Positions 17,729 through 26,986 of a stretch of DNA of 64,000 nucleotides are shown piece by piece. The DNA comes from Bin22 sp965207275 (GTDB lineage: Bacteria; Chloroflexota; Dehalococcoidia; Lucifugimonadales; UBA3495). The stretch is from assembly GCA_965207275.1 (NCBI GenBank), contig CBDBMH010000002.1, positions 1,364,001 to 1,428,000 of the forward strand, in the 5' to 3' direction. The notes under the pieces were generated by a model, which saw nothing but the letters and a program-made list of their open reading frames with translations, ran no database searches and was not told the origin of the DNA. The position numbers and the translations under genes were made by a program. Positions within the stretch are counted from its first letter, which is position 1. Every line of letters starts with the position of its first letter.

Positions 17729-19597
17729 CTAGAGCGTCTGCTTCAGCCGGATGGCCAGGGAACGAGTCAGACCCGGTACCGCCGCAATATCGTCCACCGG
17801 GGCGTCCTTGATCCCCTGGATGGAACCGAATCGGCGAAGCAGCATCCGCTTCCGCTTGGGGCCGATGCCGGTGACCATGTCGATAGAAGACTTGAGACTG
17901 GACTTACTACGCAGATTCCGGTGATAGGTGATGGCGAACCGGTGCGCCTCGTCGCGTATTCGCTGGACCAGGTACAGCCCCTGGGAGTTGCGGGGCAGCT
18001 CAATGGGTTCCGAAGTGTGGGGGACGAACAGCCACTCATTTTCTTTGGCCAGCGCCGAAAGGGGAATGTCGTCCAGACCTAGTTCCAGCAGCACTTCCAG
18101 GGCGGCAGACAGGTGGCCCTTACCACCGTCGATAATCACCAGGTCCGGTTCAATTCCCCAGGCCGACGTATCCCCGCCGTCCGATTCTGCGGAGTTTTTC
18201 TCCCTTTCAGCCCTGGCTTCGGCCAGCCTCTTGAATCGCCGCCGCAGCATTTCCTGCATGCTGGCGTAGTCGTCTACTCCGTCCACGGACTTGATCTGGA
18301 ACCTCCTGTAATGGCCCGTCCTGGGCCGCCCGTCCTGGAACACCACCATGCTGCCCACCAGGTTGCTGCCCTGGACGTGAGAAATGTCGTAGCACTCCAT
18401 CCGCAGGGGCAGCGCCGGCAGGCTCAGCTCCTCTTCCAGCTGCGACATAGCCTGGTGCAGCACGTCGGAGTTGTTCAGCCACTTTATGCGGTGCTGGGCC
18501 AGGCCCTGGACCGCGTTCTCCGCCACCACGTCCATCAGTTTTTTCTGTTGGCCTCGGTGGGGACAGATGAGTCGAACCGCGCCCTCTCGCCGCTCCCGCA
18601 ACCAGTTCCTGACCAGTTCCTGGTCCTCCAGGAGATGCTGGATATAAACCACCGGTGGAATCACCAACGCCGTCTGGTAGAACTGGCGGACAAATTGGCC
18701 CATGATCACTTCCGGCGAGTCGTCCTGGGTACCCTCCATAAAGAAGTGGTCACGGCCGATTAACTTTCCCCGGCGGATGAAGAAGATCTCCACCCAGGTC
18801 TCACTGGTCCCCTGGGCCAGGGCAATGAAGTCCATGTCGCCGCCCGGGTTGGACTCGACCTTTACCTGCTGCTCCTCCGCCACCTGGTCGATTCCCTTTA
18901 TCTGGTCCCGCAACACCGCGGCCCGCTCAAACTCCAGCTCCGCCGCCGCGGACTCCATCTTCTTCTTCAGTTCCCGGGTTACCGCCTCGGTATTACCCTC
19001 CATGAACATGATCACCTGCTGGATGACCTGGGCGTACTCCTCCTCCGTGGCCAGGCCGGAACACGGGGCAACGCAGCGGTGAATGTAATACTCCAGGCAG
19101 GGGCGCGGGTCCCGGCCCGTGATCGTCTTGGTGCAGGACCGGTAGGGGAAAAGCTTCTTGATCAGGTCCATTGTCTTGCGGACGCTGCTGGCCGTGGCAA
19201 AGGGGCCAAAATACCGGGCCCCGTCGTTGGCCACCTGCCGGGTGATGTAGACCCGGGGAAACTCTTCCGTCAGATCAATCTTCAGGTAGGGATAGGTCTT
19301 GTCGTCCTTGAGCCGGGCGTTGAAGTGGGGCTTGTACCGCTTGATCAGGGTGTTTTCCAGAATCAGCGCCTCCGCCTCGGTGTCGGTGACGATGAACTCG
19401 AAGTCCGTCATACGAGACATCATTCGCCGTATCTTGGGCGGGTGGCCACTGGGAGAGCCGAAATACGAGCGAAGGCGATTGCGGAGTACGCTGGCCTTGC
19501 CCACGTACAATACCTCGTCCCGGGCGTCCTTCATCAAATAGACGCCCGGCTTTTCCGGCGTTACGAGCAGGCGATGTTCAAACTGGGCTAATGGCAT
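17729..19597 (-). CDS. uvrC: UvrABC system protein C
   Basis: The dual-incision nuclease subunit of nucleotide excision repair. Domains run in the expected order over 622 residues: GIY-YIG nuclease (KPGVYLMKDARDEVLYVGKA, residues 15-90), a Cys-rich patch (CTKTI...CLEY...CVAPC), the UVR motif (AAAELEFERAAVLRDQI, near 210), the RNase H-like second nuclease (MECYDISHVQGSNLVGSMVV and LVIIDGGKGHL) and a helix-hairpin-helix pair (VTGIGPKRKRML, VPGLTRSLA). Length is normal and no key motif is missing. It follows a small membrane protein gene on the same strand. Confidence 0.96.
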   Translation of the reverse strand: MPLAQFEHRLLVTPEKPGVYLMKDARDEVLYVGKASVLRNRLRSYFGSPSGHPPKIRRMMSRMTDFEFIVTDTEAEALILENTLIKRYKPHFNARLKDDKTYPYLKIDLTEEFPRVYITRQVANDGARYFGPFATASSVRKTMDLIKKLFPYRSCTKTITGRDPRPCLEYYIHRCVAPCSGLATEEEYAQVIQQVIMFMEGNTEAVTRELKKKMESAAAELEFERAAVLRDQIKGIDQVAEEQQVKVESNPGGDMDFIALAQGTSETWVEIFFIRRGKLIGRDHFFMEGTQDDSPEVIMGQFVRQFYQTALVIPPVVYIQHLLEDQELVRNWLRERREGAVRLICPHRGQQKKLMDVVAENAVQGLAQHRIKWLNNSDVLHQAMSQLEEELSLPALPLRMECYDISHVQGSNLVGSMVVFQDGRPRTGHYRRFQIKSVDGVDDYASMQEMLRRRFKRLAEARAEREKNSAESDGGDTSAWGIEPDLVIIDGGKGHLSAALEVLLELGLDDIPLSALAKENEWLFVPHTSEPIELPRNSQGLYLVQRIRDEAHRFAITYHRNLRSKSSLKSSIDMVTGIGPKRKRMLLRRFGSIQGIKDAPVDDIAAVPGLTRSLAIRLKQTL

Positions 19598-19668
19598 CTG
19601 TCATACCGGAGGCGGAGGCTTGCTCCAGAAATTTGCGGGCGTCAGGCCCATATCGGCAAGGTCGGACT

Positions 19669-20031
19669 CTAAACGAAGAAGGACACCGCGATCAGGACCG
19701 CCGCAACAATTCCGGCCAGGGTGAGAATGCGCCGCAATTCCCTCGCCAGGTGAGTATAGGCCATCGGTTGTACGTTTCTGCCCTGGGAGGAAGAAGTTCC
19801 GGTCGGCCGTACTGCCGCCGGGGCGGGCTGTGGATTCACCGGCCCGGCACCGGCGCTGGCCGCGGCGGTAGTGGTGTCGGCGACGGCCGGCGGGGCAATG
19901 TTCGTGGCAACCGCGCCGCCTTCTTCCAACAAAGTCTGCGCGCCACCCTCGGCTGCGGACCGGGCCTGGCGTCTCCTCCGCCGGTTCAGCTGGGCCTGTC
20001 GCGCCGCTACTCTTTTGCCTTTTCCCGGCAT
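19669..20031 (-). CDS. Small basic protein with C-terminal membrane anchor
   Basis: The 120-residue protein starts MPGKGKRVAARQAQLNRRRRR, continues through an Ala/Pro-rich middle and ends in a hydrophobic segment ILTLAGIVAAVLIAVSFF. This implies a tail-anchored protein with a strongly basic cytosolic head. I do not recognise it. AGGAGGAA precedes the ATG at 20031. It lies 71 bases upstream of uvrC on the same strand and may share a transcript. Confidence 0.65.
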   Translation of the reverse strand: MPGKGKRVAARQAQLNRRRRRQARSAAEGGAQTLLEEGGAVATNIAPPAVADTTTAAASAGAGPVNPQPAPAAVRPTGTSSSQGRNVQPMAYTHLARELRRILTLAGIVAAVLIAVSFFV

Positions 20032-20193
20032 GGCAAGGTTCCTCCTGCATTTGGGTGCGATTGAACCCGGCCTGTTCCCCAATCGGCTTCAAACCGGCGG
20101 GCTCAATCGGTATTTCTGGCTAATGGCGGACGCTGGATATTTCACCCGCGCTATGTAATCTATTATGGCTTATGCAAGGCGGCAAACGCAAAT

Positions 20194-20226
20194 GGAGCGC
20201 CCTCGGCACTTCGCCGCCGGCGCTCC
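20194..20226 (-). terminator. Hairpin after the XerC/D-like gene
   Basis: A perfect 8-bp stem GGAGCGCC/GGCGCTCC lies 26 bases past the stop. On the minus strand it is followed by ATTTGCGTTTG. Confidence 0.5.
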
Positions 20227-20251
20227 GAAAAAGGACACTGAATAATGCTGT

Positions 20252-21169
20252 TCAAACGGCCCGGGGATGGCTCTTCTCGTATTCGTCCCGCAGGTGCTCC
20301 GAAGTCAGGTGGGTATATACCTGGGTGGTGGAGATGCTGGAATGTCCCAGAAGTTCCTGGACGTGCCGCAGGGACGCTCCCTTCTGCAGTAAATGAGTGG
20401 CGAAACTGTGCCGCAGGGTATGGGGTGTAATCTTCCGGTCTATGCCGGCCCGCTTGCTGTAGGTCTTGAGAATGTTCCAGACCCACTGGCGGGTAAGCCG
20501 CTCACCCCGGTGGTTCACAAAGAGGGCAGGCTCTTCCTTATTCTGTCCCAGCAGGGACATTCGGCTGGTGGACAGATAGTCCTGCAGTCCGTCCAGCGCA
20601 CGGTCGTGGGCGTAGACGATGCGCTCCTTGGATCCCTTTCCCCAGCACCGGATGTATGATTCCTCGAAATCGATATCCTGAACGTTCAGTGAGACAAGCT
20701 CGCTGACCCGCAAACCCGTGGCATACAGCAGTTCCAGGATGTTGGCATCCCGCTGTCCTTCGGCGGTGCCTGCCTTGTCCGCCTCCTTCAAAAGCTGTTC
20801 TACTTCTTCCTCGGTCAGGTACTTGGGCAGCGCCCGTCCGACCCGGGGGGAACCCAGCGACTCGGTGGGCGGCTCCTCGATGACCCCGTTCTGGGCCAGG
20901 AAAGTGAAGAAGGACTTGATGGCCGCCACCTTGCGGGCGGTGGTGGTGTCCCGGTAGCCTTTCCTGCCCCTGAGGTCGGCGATGTAGTCATTCAGCAGGT
21001 CCAGGTCCACCCGCTGCCAAACATCGTCGCTCTCGCTGGCCCGGCCTAGCCGTTCACCCAGGAATTCGGAAAATTGCCCCAAGTCGTTGCGATACGCGTC
21101 CAGCGTATGTTGAGAAAACCCTCTTTCTACCACCAGGTGTTGGAGAAAATCCTCTATCGCTTTTTGCAT
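20252..21169 (-). CDS. Tyrosine recombinase XerC/XerD family
   Basis: The 305-residue protein has an N-terminal SAM-like core-binding domain (EDFLQHLVVERGFSQHTLDAY) and a complete catalytic set: Arg in ATGLRVSELVSL, Lys in GKGSKERIVY, HTLRHSF, LLGHSSISTTQVYTH with the nucleophile Tyr. Length and sequence fit the chromosomal dimer-resolution enzymes XerC or XerD; paralogues cannot be separated by eye. ATG 21169 with GGGAG upstream is preferred over the TTG one codon before. Confidence 0.9.
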   Translation of the reverse strand: MQKAIEDFLQHLVVERGFSQHTLDAYRNDLGQFSEFLGERLGRASESDDVWQRVDLDLLNDYIADLRGRKGYRDTTTARKVAAIKSFFTFLAQNGVIEEPPTESLGSPRVGRALPKYLTEEEVEQLLKEADKAGTAEGQRDANILELLYATGLRVSELVSLNVQDIDFEESYIRCWGKGSKERIVYAHDRALDGLQDYLSTSRMSLLGQNKEEPALFVNHRGERLTRQWVWNILKTYSKRAGIDRKITPHTLRHSFATHLLQKGASLRHVQELLGHSSISTTQVYTHLTSEHLRDEYEKSHPRAV

Positions 21170-21384
21170 CAAGCTCGTCTCCCGTATCTATAACACTCGC
21201 CTTGTCGACGAGGTTAGGATGTTGTCCCACCTCTTCGATGGGATACCGGGATTCTAGCAAGATTACGTAAACTCCCTCCTTTTGCACTCGGTGCAGATTA
21301 CGAGTATTTCGGCGATGAAAGGGGAGGCGAAGGGGAAGCATAATTCAAGGCAATCGCATGAATGACCCATCCGGCCGTCTCTCC

Positions 21385-21478
21385 GGCGAAAGCCGGAGAC
21401 CAGAAAGCATAGAGGCAAGCAACCAGCAAAGGCGACACGGAAATTCGGCAGCTGGATACCGGCTTTCGCCGGTTTGAC
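21385..21478. repeat. Inverted-repeat element, CCGGCGAAAGCCGG type
   Basis: The left arm TCTCCGGCGAAAGCCGGAGA is itself a hairpin. The right arm ACCGGCTTTCGCCGGT mirrors it, with CCAG and CTGG inside the arms. Related fragments occur near 14.93 and 31.5 kb. It is a widespread class of short mobile palindromes. Confidence 0.65.
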
Positions 21479-21642
21479 GGTTGTGGGTGTGGACACTCAT
21501 GCGATTACGCCGATGCCGAATTGGTCCGACTTTGGTTGAGGTCGGGCCCTCGTGGTATTGTTATGCAGGCTGGCATTCCGTCAGTCTTCCGTCAGTCGCG
21601 TCATATTTTTGGTTATTATCCCGTTCTTTCACCGGAGGGATA

Positions 21643-22029
21643 TTGGCGGCCCGAGTCAATACCGGAAAGTTTGCGCCACGGCGGCTTCCCGAAATCAAGA
21701 CTGCCGCAGTCTGCCTGTCGATCCTGGTAGGCCTGGCCCTTTATCTGATCTTGCCAGCGAGTCCGGTTCTGGCCGCGATGGTTCCGGCAAGCCCTGCTCC
21801 CGTTCCCGCCACCGACACCTCGGCGGGAAAACTTTCCCTTCAGGAACAGCCCGAACCCGCGCCGCCGAATCCTCTTATCTACCTGGACATCTGGCTGTTC
21901 GGGGGCCTGGTGCTGCTGGTGGCCCTCATCGTCGGCATCAAATACCTATGGAAAGCCCTCCAGCCCGACAACCGCGATCCCTCGGAAGGCCTGCAGCCCT
22001 GGGAGCGCCCAGACTATGATGACGAATAG
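21643..22029 (+). CDS. Small membrane protein with two transmembrane segments
   Basis: The 128-residue protein has two hydrophobic helices, TAAVCLSILVGLALYLIL (residues 21-38) and WLFGGLVLLVALIVGIKYL (about 85-103). A Pro/Ala-rich loop separates them and the tail is acidic (ERPDYDDE). The first helix followed by PASPVLAAM could be a signal peptide. The start at TTG 21643 is chosen because GGAGGG lies just before it; the frame is open further upstream. I do not recognise the family. Confidence 0.5.
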   Translation: MAARVNTGKFAPRRLPEIKTAAVCLSILVGLALYLILPASPVLAAMVPASPAPVPATDTSAGKLSLQEQPEPAPPNPLIYLDIWLFGGLVLLVALIVGIKYLWKALQPDNRDPSEGLQPWERPDYDDE

Positions 22030-22455
22030 CATCTGGTTCCCCGCCCAATACGGTCAGCAGTTACCGGTTGACCCTGCTCCTCGCCTGCCTCAATTCCTTA
22101 GATCACCGGCTGAATCCCTGTCGCCCAGGAACTATCGGTTGTCGCTCTGCCCGAGAGAATTCCGTTCTCGCATTCGGACATGTGGTTGGGGATACTTGCA
22201 AAGCGGCGGTGAAGCACGTGGCCCTTGCCTTCGAGTACACTGACGCTCCTGTCTGGTCCGCCAAAACTGCCTTGCCACTATGCGTCGAAAAGGTTAGAGT
22301 ATTTGCTGTGCCTTGCATTGGGCATTGTCGGCAAGTCCATGTTTCAAGCTTCAGGACCTCAACCATACCTGATTTTCGAAAGGGACTTTGCGGTAAACAT
22401 ACATTGAAGAGATTGCGCTAAATCTATTCGGCCAACAATTTCAGGAGGTTCTCAC
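22030..22455. other. Intergenic gap
   Basis: About 425 bases. I see no gene, repeat or RNA I can support. Short open frames here have no recognisable content. The promoter of the RraA-like gene must lie here. Confidence 0.4.
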
Positions 22456-23142
22456 GTGTACCAGACCATCAGCAAGGAAACCATGGCGGCGCTGGGCAAG
22501 ATTGACACGCCCAGCATTTGCAACGCCATCGAAGGATTCAATGTGCGCGGCAAGGAAGAAGGCTTCATGCTGCCCGAAATCAAGGGAGTTTTTCGAAACC
22601 TGCCTCCGGCCGTGGGTTACGCGGTAACCGGAGTTATCAGCGCCGTCCAGCCCGAGGGGCGTAACGTCTCCCGCGAGGACTGGTGGGACCTGATAGTTTC
22701 CGTTCCCGAACCCCGGTTCATTGTCCTTCACGACATCGACAACCCGCCCCTGGGCGCCTACTGGGGCGAGGTACAGGGCAATATTCACAAGGCCCTGGGC
22801 GCCGTGGGCGTTGCTACTGACGGCACCGTCCGCGATATCGACGAGGTGGAGGCCCTGGGCTTCCAGTTCTTCGCCAAGGAAATCTCCGCGTCCCACGCCT
22901 ATGTCCACCTGGTCGAAATCGGCATCCCCGTCACGGTGGGCGGCCTGACCGTCAAGACCGGCGACTTGCTTCACGGCGACAAGCACGGCGTCACCAGCAT
23001 TCCCTTTGAAATCGCCGAGCAGATTCCCGGCATGGTCGAGACTATCGCCGACTACGAACAGAAGACCATCGGCCTGTGCCAGTCCCCGGACTTCACATTG
23101 GAAGGGTTGAAGGAAGTGGCCAAGATCACCCGCCCCTATTAA
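22456..23142 (+). CDS. RraA-like family protein
   Basis: The 228-residue protein has the RraA fold signature GEVQGNIHKALGAVG followed by VATDGTVRDIDE, where the RD pair and nearby Asp bind metal and substrate in HMG/CHA aldolases. In non-enterobacterial lineages such proteins are usually aldolases or decarboxylases of keto acids rather than RNase E regulators. The start is GTG at 22456 with AGGAGG upstream. No pathway context is adjacent. Confidence 0.8.
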   Translation: MYQTISKETMAALGKIDTPSICNAIEGFNVRGKEEGFMLPEIKGVFRNLPPAVGYAVTGVISAVQPEGRNVSREDWWDLIVSVPEPRFIVLHDIDNPPLGAYWGEVQGNIHKALGAVGVATDGTVRDIDEVEALGFQFFAKEISASHAYVHLVEIGIPVTVGGLTVKTGDLLHGDKHGVTSIPFEIAEQIPGMVETIADYEQKTIGLCQSPDFTLEGLKEVAKITRPY

Positions 23143-23315
23143 CCGGCACTCGACGACCCGGATTCCCAGGCGCTGTTTCCCAGGGATCCGGGACGTCGGT
23201 TATTTCTATTTCGGAAAATGGGCGAAGGAAGCCGCCCCCGCGAACCCCTGTTTACAGACCTGCCGAACCCATGCGGTTAAAGCAAACCCGATTGGTTGGG
23301 AGTCCGAATAAACCT

Positions 23316-24023
23316 ATGAAAGCGCTGATAACTTTTGCACTGCTCGCCCTCGTTATTGCCATGACTGCCTGCGAACTTCCGCAGGAAGAGGCCACCCCTA
23401 CTCCCATACCCGACGTTATTCCCACCCCTCGGATCGCGGATACCCCCACCCCGGCCGTTATCGGGACGCCTACGCCGGTGACCGTGGCCACTTCCGGTGG
23501 CAGATCCATCCGCCAGTACTCCCAGCCACCCGCCATGGAAATTGATCCGGAGGGAAGCTACACCGCCGATATCCAGACCAACCAGGGTACAATTTCCGTT
23601 GAGCTCTACGCGGAAGACGCGCCGGTCACCGTCAACAATTTCGTCTTCCTGGCCCGGCAGGGTTTCTACGACGGGGTTATCTTCCACCGGGTGATTCCCA
23701 ACTTCATGATCCAGGGGGGTGACCCCACGGGCACCGGCACCGCCGGCCCCGGGTACCGCTTCCAGGACGAAATCGTGCCTTCCCTGGCTTTTGACAGCTC
23801 CGGCATCCTGGCCATGGCCAATGCCGGCCCCAACACCAACGGCAGCCAGTTCTTTATCACCGTCGCCCCCACCGCCCACCTAACCGGCCTTCACACCATC
23901 TTCGGCCGGGTTATCTCCGGGCAGGAAGTGGCCGACGCCATCGCGGTAGCCCGGGCCGACCGCAACAACCGCCCCCTGGAAGAGGTGGTAATCCAGCACA
24001 TCGAGATCAAGGAACCTAACTAG
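23316..24023 (+). CDS. Cyclophilin-type peptidyl-prolyl isomerase lipoprotein
   Basis: Catalyses proline cis-trans isomerisation outside the cytoplasmic membrane. The first 19 residues are a lipoprotein signal with lipobox AMTAC. Next comes a Pro/Thr-rich tether (TPTPIPDVIPTPR), then the cyclophilin domain with VTVNNFVFLARQGFYDGVIF, HRVIPNFMIQGGDP, MANAGPNTNGSQFFIT and LHTIFGRVISG. The catalytic Arg of FHRV is present. ATG 23316 gives the correct signal length; an in-frame ATG at 23271 would add 15 residues. Likely a secretion-folding factor. Confidence 0.92.
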   Translation: MKALITFALLALVIAMTACELPQEEATPTPIPDVIPTPRIADTPTPAVIGTPTPVTVATSGGRSIRQYSQPPAMEIDPEGSYTADIQTNQGTISVELYAEDAPVTVNNFVFLARQGFYDGVIFHRVIPNFMIQGGDPTGTGTAGPGYRFQDEIVPSLAFDSSGILAMANAGPNTNGSQFFITVAPTAHLTGLHTIFGRVISGQEVADAIAVARADRNNRPLEEVVIQHIEIKEPN

Positions 24024-24271
24024 GTGCTGTCGTCAGATTGAAAGTAGTAATATCCCAGCGTACCATTTCGTCGTTCCCGCGAAGGATCGAACCTCGCCGG
24101 CTGAGATCAAGTTCCCTGCTTCCCCAGGAATGACGGGGCAATTTGATGACGCTCCCTGGGAGCTGCACCAAAGACTCTTCCACCTTGATGGGGGAAGGTA
24201 ACCATTGAGAGTGAGAAGCACATCCATCCTGCCTTCATCAGAACCAGTCCCGCCAGCACCGGAGCGCCAAC

Positions 24272-25096
24272 GTGACCTTCCAGAACCTGATCTACGAAAA
24301 GCGAGACGCCATCGGCTACCTCACCCTCAACCGCCCCGACCGGCTGAACGCCTTGAATGCCGCGCTGCTGGCCGAATTTCGGGAAGCCCTGGACGTGGTG
24401 GATGACGACCCCGACATTCGCGTGGTAATTCTGACGGGCGCCGGGCGGGCCTTCTCCGCCGGCTTTGACATCACTCGCGAACCGGGAGAGGAGGACCCCC
24501 AGGACATGCAGCCGGACCAGTGGCGCGCCCACCTGAAGGCCCACATAGATACCTTCATGAAGGTCTGGAACCTGGGCAAGCCCGTAATAGCCGCGGTTAA
24601 CGGCTACGCCCTGGCCGGCGCCTGCGAACTGGTGCAGGTCTGCGACATAAAAATTGCGTCGGACCGGGCCATTATGGGCGAGCCCGAAATCCGCGCCGGC
24701 GTTGGCCCGCCACTGCTGATAACGCCGTTCAGCGTCAACCTGGCCACCGCCAAGGAACTGCTGCTCACCGGGGACACCATTGACGCCCAGGAAGCCGCCC
24801 GCATCGGCCTGGTGAGCCGTGTCGTCCCCCACGATGAGTTGATGAACGAGTGCGAGAAGGTGGCCCGGAAAATCTGCCTGATTTCTGAAGTGGGCGTCAA
24901 GATGACCAAGATTGCGGTCAACCGGGCACTGGAAGGAATGGGATTCCTGTCGGCCATCCAGCACAACCTGGAGCTCATGACCCACTTCGACACCAGCGTC
25001 ACTCCCGAGCAGGAAGAGTTCAACGCCATCCGGCGGGAAAGCGGCCTGCGCGCCGCCATGGACTGGCGCGACGCCAGGTTCCGGGAACTGAGGTAA
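24272..25096 (+). CDS. Enoyl-CoA hydratase/isomerase family protein
   Basis: The 274-residue crotonase-fold protein has the oxyanion-hole motif GRAFSAGFDI and both catalytic-type glutamates: one in LAGACELVQVCD, one in IMGEPEIRAGVG. It should hydrate or isomerise an acyl-CoA; the chain type is unknown. The start is GTG at 24272, with GGAGCG seven bases ahead. It is a single gene, convergent with the sodium pump genes. Confidence 0.88.
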   Translation: MTFQNLIYEKRDAIGYLTLNRPDRLNALNAALLAEFREALDVVDDDPDIRVVILTGAGRAFSAGFDITREPGEEDPQDMQPDQWRAHLKAHIDTFMKVWNLGKPVIAAVNGYALAGACELVQVCDIKIASDRAIMGEPEIRAGVGPPLLITPFSVNLATAKELLLTGDTIDAQEAARIGLVSRVVPHDELMNECEKVARKICLISEVGVKMTKIAVNRALEGMGFLSAIQHNLELMTHFDTSVTPEQEEFNAIRRESGLRAAMDWRDARFRELR

Positions 25097-25128
25097 CCGG
25101 CAAGCCCGAAGCAGGGCCTACCCCCTTT

Positions 25129-26277
25129 CTAGCCCAGTATCGAAATAAACACGCCCGCCACCACCGCCGACCCGATTACGCCTGCCACGTTGGGCCCCAT
25201 GGCGTGGGGCAGCAGGTAGTTTTCCGGATTGGCCTGCTGGCCCAGATTGTGGGCCGTCCGCGCCGCCATGGGAACCGCAGAAACGCCGGCTGAGCCAATC
25301 AGGGGATTCACTTTTTCCTTTACAAACAGGTTCATCAACTTGGCGAAAAGCAATCCGCCAATGGTGCCGCAGGAAAAGGCCACAATGCCCAGGGCGAGAA
25401 TTGCCAGGGTCTTCAGGTCGAACACCCTTTCCGCCGTCAACTCCGCCCCGATGGTAATCATCAGGAAAATAGTGGCAATGTTCAGCAATTCATTGGAGGC
25501 CGCGTTGCTCAGCCTGGGCACCACGCCGCTCTCCCTGAAGATATTGCCAATCATAAACATGGCAATCAGCGGGGCCGACTCGGGAACGAACAGGATGATT
25601 ATCAGCAGGGCGCCGGTGGGGAAGATCAGCTTCTCTGTCCTGGATACTTCCCGGGGCGTCTTCATTTCGATGCGCCGCTCCCGCTGGGTGGTCAAAAGCC
25701 GCATCAGGGGCGGCTGCACGAATACGACGCTGGCCATGTAAGAGTAGGCCACCACTGCCGTTATGCCCAGAAGATCGGGCGCCAGCTTGGCCGACGCGAA
25801 TATGGTGGTGGGACCGTCCGCGCCGCCGATAATTCCTATGGCTCCCGCCTCTTCCAGGGTGAACAGGTCCGGCGAAGTGAACACTCCCATGCCCAGCGCC
25901 GACCAGAAGGCGACGAAAATTCCAAGCTGGGCCGCCGCTCCCAGCAACAGCGTCTTGGGATTGGCAATAATCGGCCCGAAGTCGGTCAAGGCTCCCAACC
26001 CCAGGAATATGAGCGGCGGCAGAATGTTCCAGGACGACAGCGTGAAGTGGAAGATAATCCCGAACAGGCCTGAAGACTGCAATTCTCCCGAGGGGTCAAA
26101 ATCGATCAGGCCGGTTTCCGGCAGGTTGCCCAGGATAATGCCCAGGCCAATGGGCAGTAGCACGTAAGGTTCCATGCCCTTGCCGATGGCCAACAGCATA
26201 AACGCTCCCCCCAACAAGAACAGGAGAGCGTTACCCCAACTGAGATTTGCAAATCCGGATTCTAGGAGAAACTCCAT
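25129..26277 (-). CDS. Na+-translocating decarboxylase beta subunit (OadB/GcdB family)
   Basis: The 382-residue polytopic protein couples decarboxylation of carboxybiotin to sodium export. Key membrane motifs are present: GIIGGADGPTTIFASAKLAP with the Na+-binding Asp, and GPNVAGVIGSAVVAG with the conserved Asn and Ser. Upstream on the same strand is a gamma-subunit-like gene. The carboxyltransferase alpha and biotin-carrier subunits are not in the window, so the substrate (oxaloacetate, methylmalonyl-CoA or glutaconyl-CoA) is undecided. Confidence 0.9.
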   Translation of the reverse strand: MEFLLESGFANLSWGNALLFLLGGAFMLLAIGKGMEPYVLLPIGLGIILGNLPETGLIDFDPSGELQSSGLFGIIFHFTLSSWNILPPLIFLGLGALTDFGPIIANPKTLLLGAAAQLGIFVAFWSALGMGVFTSPDLFTLEEAGAIGIIGGADGPTTIFASAKLAPDLLGITAVVAYSYMASVVFVQPPLMRLLTTQRERRIEMKTPREVSRTEKLIFPTGALLIIILFVPESAPLIAMFMIGNIFRESGVVPRLSNAASNELLNIATIFLMITIGAELTAERVFDLKTLAILALGIVAFSCGTIGGLLFAKLMNLFVKEKVNPLIGSAGVSAVPMAARTAHNLGQQANPENYLLPHAMGPNVAGVIGSAVVAGVFISILG

Positions 26278-26332
26278 AAACGCCTGAATTCTGCGAATGT
26301 CACCGGCTGTCCGAGTCAGCCTGTTAGTCCAC

Positions 26333-26731
26333 CTACCGGTCTCTTTCCCTCAGGGGGCGGGCATCGAAGGCCACGATGCGTCCCTGTTCCCGCCACCCAT
26401 TGCTGTCCGTCCTGGAGTCTCCCTCGCCGGTGACCAGGTTCTCCGACTGCTCGCGTTGGTAAGCTTCTACCGCCATGGCAATGGCCAATCCGATGGCAGC
26501 GGACAATTCCGGATCCGTCCCGTCCTCTTCCGAGTTTCCGACGGAATCCTGACGCGGCGAAACTTCCGCAGTTTGCGCGAGTTCGGCCCTGGTTTGCGCT
26601 CTTCGCAGCCGCCAATCGCCCCACCGGCCGATCACCGCGGTAAAGACCACCAGGGTACCCAGAACCAGGAATGCCGCCCCTACGCCCGCATAGGTGAGGA
26701 ACAAAGCGCGGTTGAGGTCAAATTCAATCAC
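26333..26731 (-). CDS. OadG-like gamma subunit of a Na+ pump decarboxylase
   Basis: The 132-residue protein has one N-terminal membrane helix (LTYAGVGAAFLVLGTLVVFTAV). A long charged tail follows, with an amphipathic helix (AAIGLAIAMAVEAYQRE), as in OadG proteins that anchor alpha to beta. It lies 55 bases upstream of the beta subunit. The start is GTG at 26731, after AAAGG. Sequence similarity is mostly architectural, so the call leans on context. Confidence 0.7.
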   Translation of the reverse strand: MIEFDLNRALFLTYAGVGAAFLVLGTLVVFTAVIGRWGDWRLRRAQTRAELAQTAEVSPRQDSVGNSEEDGTDPELSAAIGLAIAMAVEAYQREQSENLVTGEGDSRTDSNGWREQGRIVAFDARPLRERDR

Positions 26732-26927
26732 TGGAAGCAGCCTTTCTACCAGGCATTACTGTCAGTCCGTAAAAAATGCGCTGCAGGGTAGCCTTCCGCT
26801 CCCATTGCGATGCCGGATTGGCCGCTGACCCGCAAACCTTGTGGATTATACCACCACCTATCAAAGATTCGGCGTTCCGGTCCGGGCCACTCCACCGTCC
26901 TGGTACGCCAGTGGCCCGGCCAGGCCA

Positions 26928-26956
26928 TTTACTGCCCCTTGACTTGGGACTATATT
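26928..26956 (+). promoter_or_regulatory. Predicted sigma70-type promoter of the RidA gene
   Basis: TTTACT and TATATT with a 17-base spacer end 30 bases before the ATG at 26987. Confidence 0.5.
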
Positions 26957-26986
26957 GTGTCGAACCCATCAGGAGGAGGTTCTCCC

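Noticed and set aside
22068..22421. Open frame of 117 codons in the gap before the RraA-like gene
   Set aside because: No ribosome binding site, no recognisable motif and a competing frame on the other strand; nothing supports coding.
24060..24145. Possible tRNA suggested by GGATCGAACC
   Set aside because: No acceptor or anticodon stem can be drawn. The segment, with TCGTTCCCGCGAA and GGAATGACGG, looks like a degenerate common intergenic repeat.
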